DNA of 13,989 bases, from positions 1-13,989 of the forward strand of contig JAEXGP010000323.1 in NCBI GenBank assembly GCA_023450775.1, in the 5' to 3' direction. Under the pieces are notes generated by a model that saw only the letters and a program-made list of their open reading frames with translations, made no database searches and was not told the DNA's origin. The translations under genes and the position numbers were made by a program. The stretch's first letter is position 1. Every line of letters starts with the position of its first letter. The stretch is from Actinomycetes bacterium (GTDB taxonomy: Bacteria; Actinomycetota; Acidimicrobiia; Acidimicrobiales; Microtrichaceae). Positions 12,243 to 13,989 of the stretch are shown in pieces.

Positions 12243-12823
12243 GGGTGCTGCGCTACGTCACGCACGCGGAGGTCGAGGTCGACCCCACCGTGGCGGTCGG
12301 GCGCTGGGACCTCAGCGCCGTCGGTCGTGCGCGGGTGCGGGCGATGCTCGCCCAGCCGTGGGTGCCCGACGTCGGGCGCATCGTCAGCAGCGCCGAGGCC
12401 AAGGCGTTGACGACCGCCGGGATCCTGGCCGAGCACCTGGGTCTGGACGTGGAGGTCCGGCCCGACACCGGCGAGAACGACCGGTCCGCCACCGGCTTCC
12501 TGCCGCCCGAGGAGTTCGAGGCGACCGCGGACCGGTTCTTCTCCTCGCCCGAGAAGTCGGTGCGGGGCTGGGAGCGCGCGATCGACGCCCAGGACCGCAT
12601 CTCCGACGCGCTCGAGGACCTGCTCGCCGAGCCCTCGCACGACAGCACGGTCGTCGTCGGCCACGGCGGCGTCGGGACCCTCTGGTGGTGCCGGCTCGCC
12701 GGCGTGCCGATCTCCCGTCGTCACGACCAGCCGGGGCAGGGCCACCACTTCACGGTGGACGTCGACCGCCGGCTCGTGCTCGGGGGCTGGCACCCGATCG
12801 ACGACCTCGAAGTGACCCGCTGA
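12239..12823 (+). CDS. Histidine-phosphatase-superfamily protein with a THAE variant motif
   Basis: 194 residues from the GTG at 12239, overlapping the SemiSWEET stop by four bases. The fold shows in RYVTHAEVEVDP (5-16), RWDLSAVGRARVRAML (22-37), RIVSSAEAKALTTAGILAEHLGL (47-69), ENDRSATGFLPPEEFEA (79-95), SVRGWERAIDAQDRI (107-121) and VVVGHGGVGTL (138-148). The phosphoacceptor His is probably His9 and the second His is His142. The usual RHG motif is changed to T-H-A, lacking the conserved Arg; a recognisable actinobacterial and rhizobial subfamily shares this, together with ENDRSATGFLPP. It may act on a sugar phosphate or related phosphoester, which would suit the adjacent transporter, but activity is not certain given the missing Arg. 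Confidence 0.82.
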   Translation: MRVLRYVTHAEVEVDPTVAVGRWDLSAVGRARVRAMLAQPWVPDVGRIVSSAEAKALTTAGILAEHLGLDVEVRPDTGENDRSATGFLPPEEFEATADRFFSSPEKSVRGWERAIDAQDRISDALEDLLAEPSHDSTVVVGHGGVGTLWWCRLAGVPISRRHDQPGQGHHFTVDVDRRLVLGGWHPIDDLEVTR

Positions 12824-12852
12824 CGACGCCCGGGCGCGGCCGCTCGGATCGG

Positions 12853-13563
12853 TCAACGACCAGGTGGATCCGTGCGGAGCAGGCACAGCCCCCGCGGCCG
12901 GCGCTCGACCTCCATGGCGAAGTCGAACCGGTCGACGTCGACCGCGTACGCGATGTCATCCGGGTCGACGTGTCCGTCGCCCACGGCAAGGGTCCGTTCG
13001 GCCTCGGGCGTCGACGCCACGAACGCTGCGGTGCCGGCCACGTCGAGCGGATGCCCGCACCGGGCTCGCTCGATGAGCTCGGCGGCCGCTCGGTCGTCCT
13101 CGCCGAACCGGTCCTCCCTGTCGGTCATCCAGCCGGTGAGCACGTATGTGGGCGCACCCAGTGCGGCTGCCCGAACCGCTCGGGCGGTGGCCGACGCACA
13201 GACCAGGCTCGACGCGAACAGGCGGTCGGCGGCGCGGGCCGCCACCACGCCCTGGGTGCCGGCCGAGGTGCGCTGCACGAGCACCCGGCCGTCGAGGTCT
13301 GCCTTCGACGCCGCCACCGGCGAGTTCGACAGGTGGAAGCCGTCGGGTCGGCGGCCTCCGTCCTCGCCCATCAGGACCGCGCCGCCGAGCTCCTCGGCGA
13401 GCGAACGCGCCTCGTCCACCCCGGCCACCAGCCAGATCTCGGCGGCGCCGGCGTCGAACGCGTACGCGGCCGTGGTGAAGGCGCGCAGCACGTCGATGGC
13501 CACGACCGCGCCGGTGACGTCGCCGACGAGCGAGGACGGCACGTAGGCCGGCGCGTCACCCAC
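12853..13563 (-). CDS. ComB-family (2-phosphosulfolactate phosphatase-like) protein
   Basis: 236 residues if the GTG at 13563 is used; it overlaps the VOC gene end by 8 bases. A longer frame to 13614 lies entirely inside that gene and was not preferred. Signatures: VVAIDVLRAFTTAAYAFDAGA (20-40) with Asp24, LMGEDGGRRPDGFHLSNSP (64-82), LVQRTSAGTQGV (95-106), and GEDDRAAAELI (154-164). These match ComB, a Mg2+-dependent phosphatase of coenzyme M synthesis in methanogens. Actinobacteria are not known to make coenzyme M by that route, so the true substrate is probably another phosphoester. The downstream gap to the convergent histidine phosphatase is only 29 bases and holds no clear terminator. 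Confidence 0.82.
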   Translation of the reverse strand: MGDAPAYVPSSLVGDVTGAVVAIDVLRAFTTAAYAFDAGAAEIWLVAGVDEARSLAEELGGAVLMGEDGGRRPDGFHLSNSPVAASKADLDGRVLVQRTSAGTQGVVAARAADRLFASSLVCASATARAVRAAALGAPTYVLTGWMTDREDRFGEDDRAAAELIERARCGHPLDVAGTAAFVASTPEAERTLAVGDGHVDPDDIAYAVDVDRFDFAMEVERRPRGLCLLRTDPPGR

Positions 13564-13927
13564 CGGCCAGCGGCTCCAGGAGCTCGAGCCGGTTGCCGAA
13601 CGGGTCATCCGCATAGACGCGGTCGTAGCCCTCGAGCGGTTCGTCGTCGCGCAGCGGGACTCCGGCCTCGGCCAGCCGCTCGACGAGGGCGGCGAGGTCC
13701 TCGACGAGCAGCGCGGGATGGGCCTTGCGCGCAGGGCGGAACTCCGCCTCGACGCCGAGGTGGACCTTCACGGCGTCGGACTCGAACCAGCACCCGCCCC
13801 GCGCCGCCAGGTGCGGTGGCTTCGGCACCTGCGGGATGCCGAGCAACCCCTCGTAGAACGCCACGGCGGCCGCCTCACGCCCCGCGGGCATGGCGAGCTG
13901 CACGTGGTCGATCCGCACGACCTTCAT
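13556..13927 (-). CDS. VOC-superfamily (glyoxalase-like) protein
   Basis: 123 residues. The ATG at 13927 is chosen: GGAGG sits 5 bases upstream, and an upstream GTG at 13933 would overlap that ribosome site. Landmarks: VRIDHVQLAMPAGREAAAVAFYEGLLGI (4-31, His8), KVHLGVE (His56), KAHPALLVEDL (His70), and DDPFGNRLELLEP (107-119, Glu115). Candidate metal ligands from both modules are present. The likely role is a small metal-dependent isomerase, dioxygenase or binding protein of unknown substrate. It leads an operon with the ComB-like gene. Upstream sequence to the window edge holds a 6-bp inverted repeat (AGCGGT 13968-13973, ACCGCT 13984-13989) at the very end, too truncated to interpret. Confidence 0.87.
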   Translation of the reverse strand: MKVVRIDHVQLAMPAGREAAAVAFYEGLLGIPQVPKPPHLAARGGCWFESDAVKVHLGVEAEFRPARKAHPALLVEDLAALVERLAEAGVPLRDDEPLEGYDRVYADDPFGNRLELLEPLAGG

Positions 13928-13989
13928 CGTCACCTCCGGGATGGCGCGCTCCCGCTACGTCATGCACAGCGGTACCGATGGGCACCGCT

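Overview
This is a GC-rich (roughly 70% by eye) chromosomal segment of an actinobacterium. GTG starts are common, genes overlap by ATGA or GTGA, several starts look leaderless behind a TANNNT -10 hexamer, and the families are typical of Actinobacteria (DUF664/DinB, LmbE-type deacetylase, PadR, DUF3558-like lipoprotein). The class Acidimicrobiia would fit, but that is an inference from protein style and not proven. No tRNA, rRNA, CRISPR array, insertion sequence or transposase gene is visible.

Layout. At 1-1022 (minus) lies the N-terminal part of a surface lipoprotein with a PKD domain and a probable beta-helix. At 1187-2691 a PadR regulator and a PIG-L/LmbE deacetylase are divergent around a promoter with two near-identical palindromes, one lying between -35 and -10 and one over the predicted start point. 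At 2856-6457 (minus) an amidohydrolase, a small DUF3558-like lipoprotein and an unexpected gene follow one another. That last gene encodes a contractile-tail sheath homolog carrying an N-terminal Sec signal peptide; it is coupled to the lipoprotein by an ATGA overlap. No tube, baseplate, spike or ATPase gene accompanies it. This is the strongest candidate for something undescribed.

At 6505-8447 (minus) are a DinB/DUF664 protein behind a 9-bp inverted repeat, then a VOC-nitroreductase gene pair with a GTGA overlap. At 8624-8839 (plus) is a small DUF4177-like protein. It converges on an alpha/beta hydrolase (8939-9844, minus), with two hairpins between the genes. At 10012-11604 (plus) are an ion channel with a TVGLGD filter and a secreted cupredoxin-like lipoprotein with a long insert between its copper ligands. 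At 11605-12823 (plus) a structured leader with two possible small ORFs precedes a SemiSWEET transporter, which overlaps a histidine-phosphatase gene. At 12853-13927 (minus) a VOC protein overlaps a ComB-family (2-phosphosulfolactate phosphatase-like) protein.

How they work together. Most units are one- or two-gene transcription units of housekeeping or accessory enzymes. The clearest functional couplings are PadR repressing the deacetylase, the lipoprotein with the exported sheath homolog, VOC with nitroreductase, and SemiSWEET with histidine phosphatase. All functions are read from sequence motifs; no database search was run.
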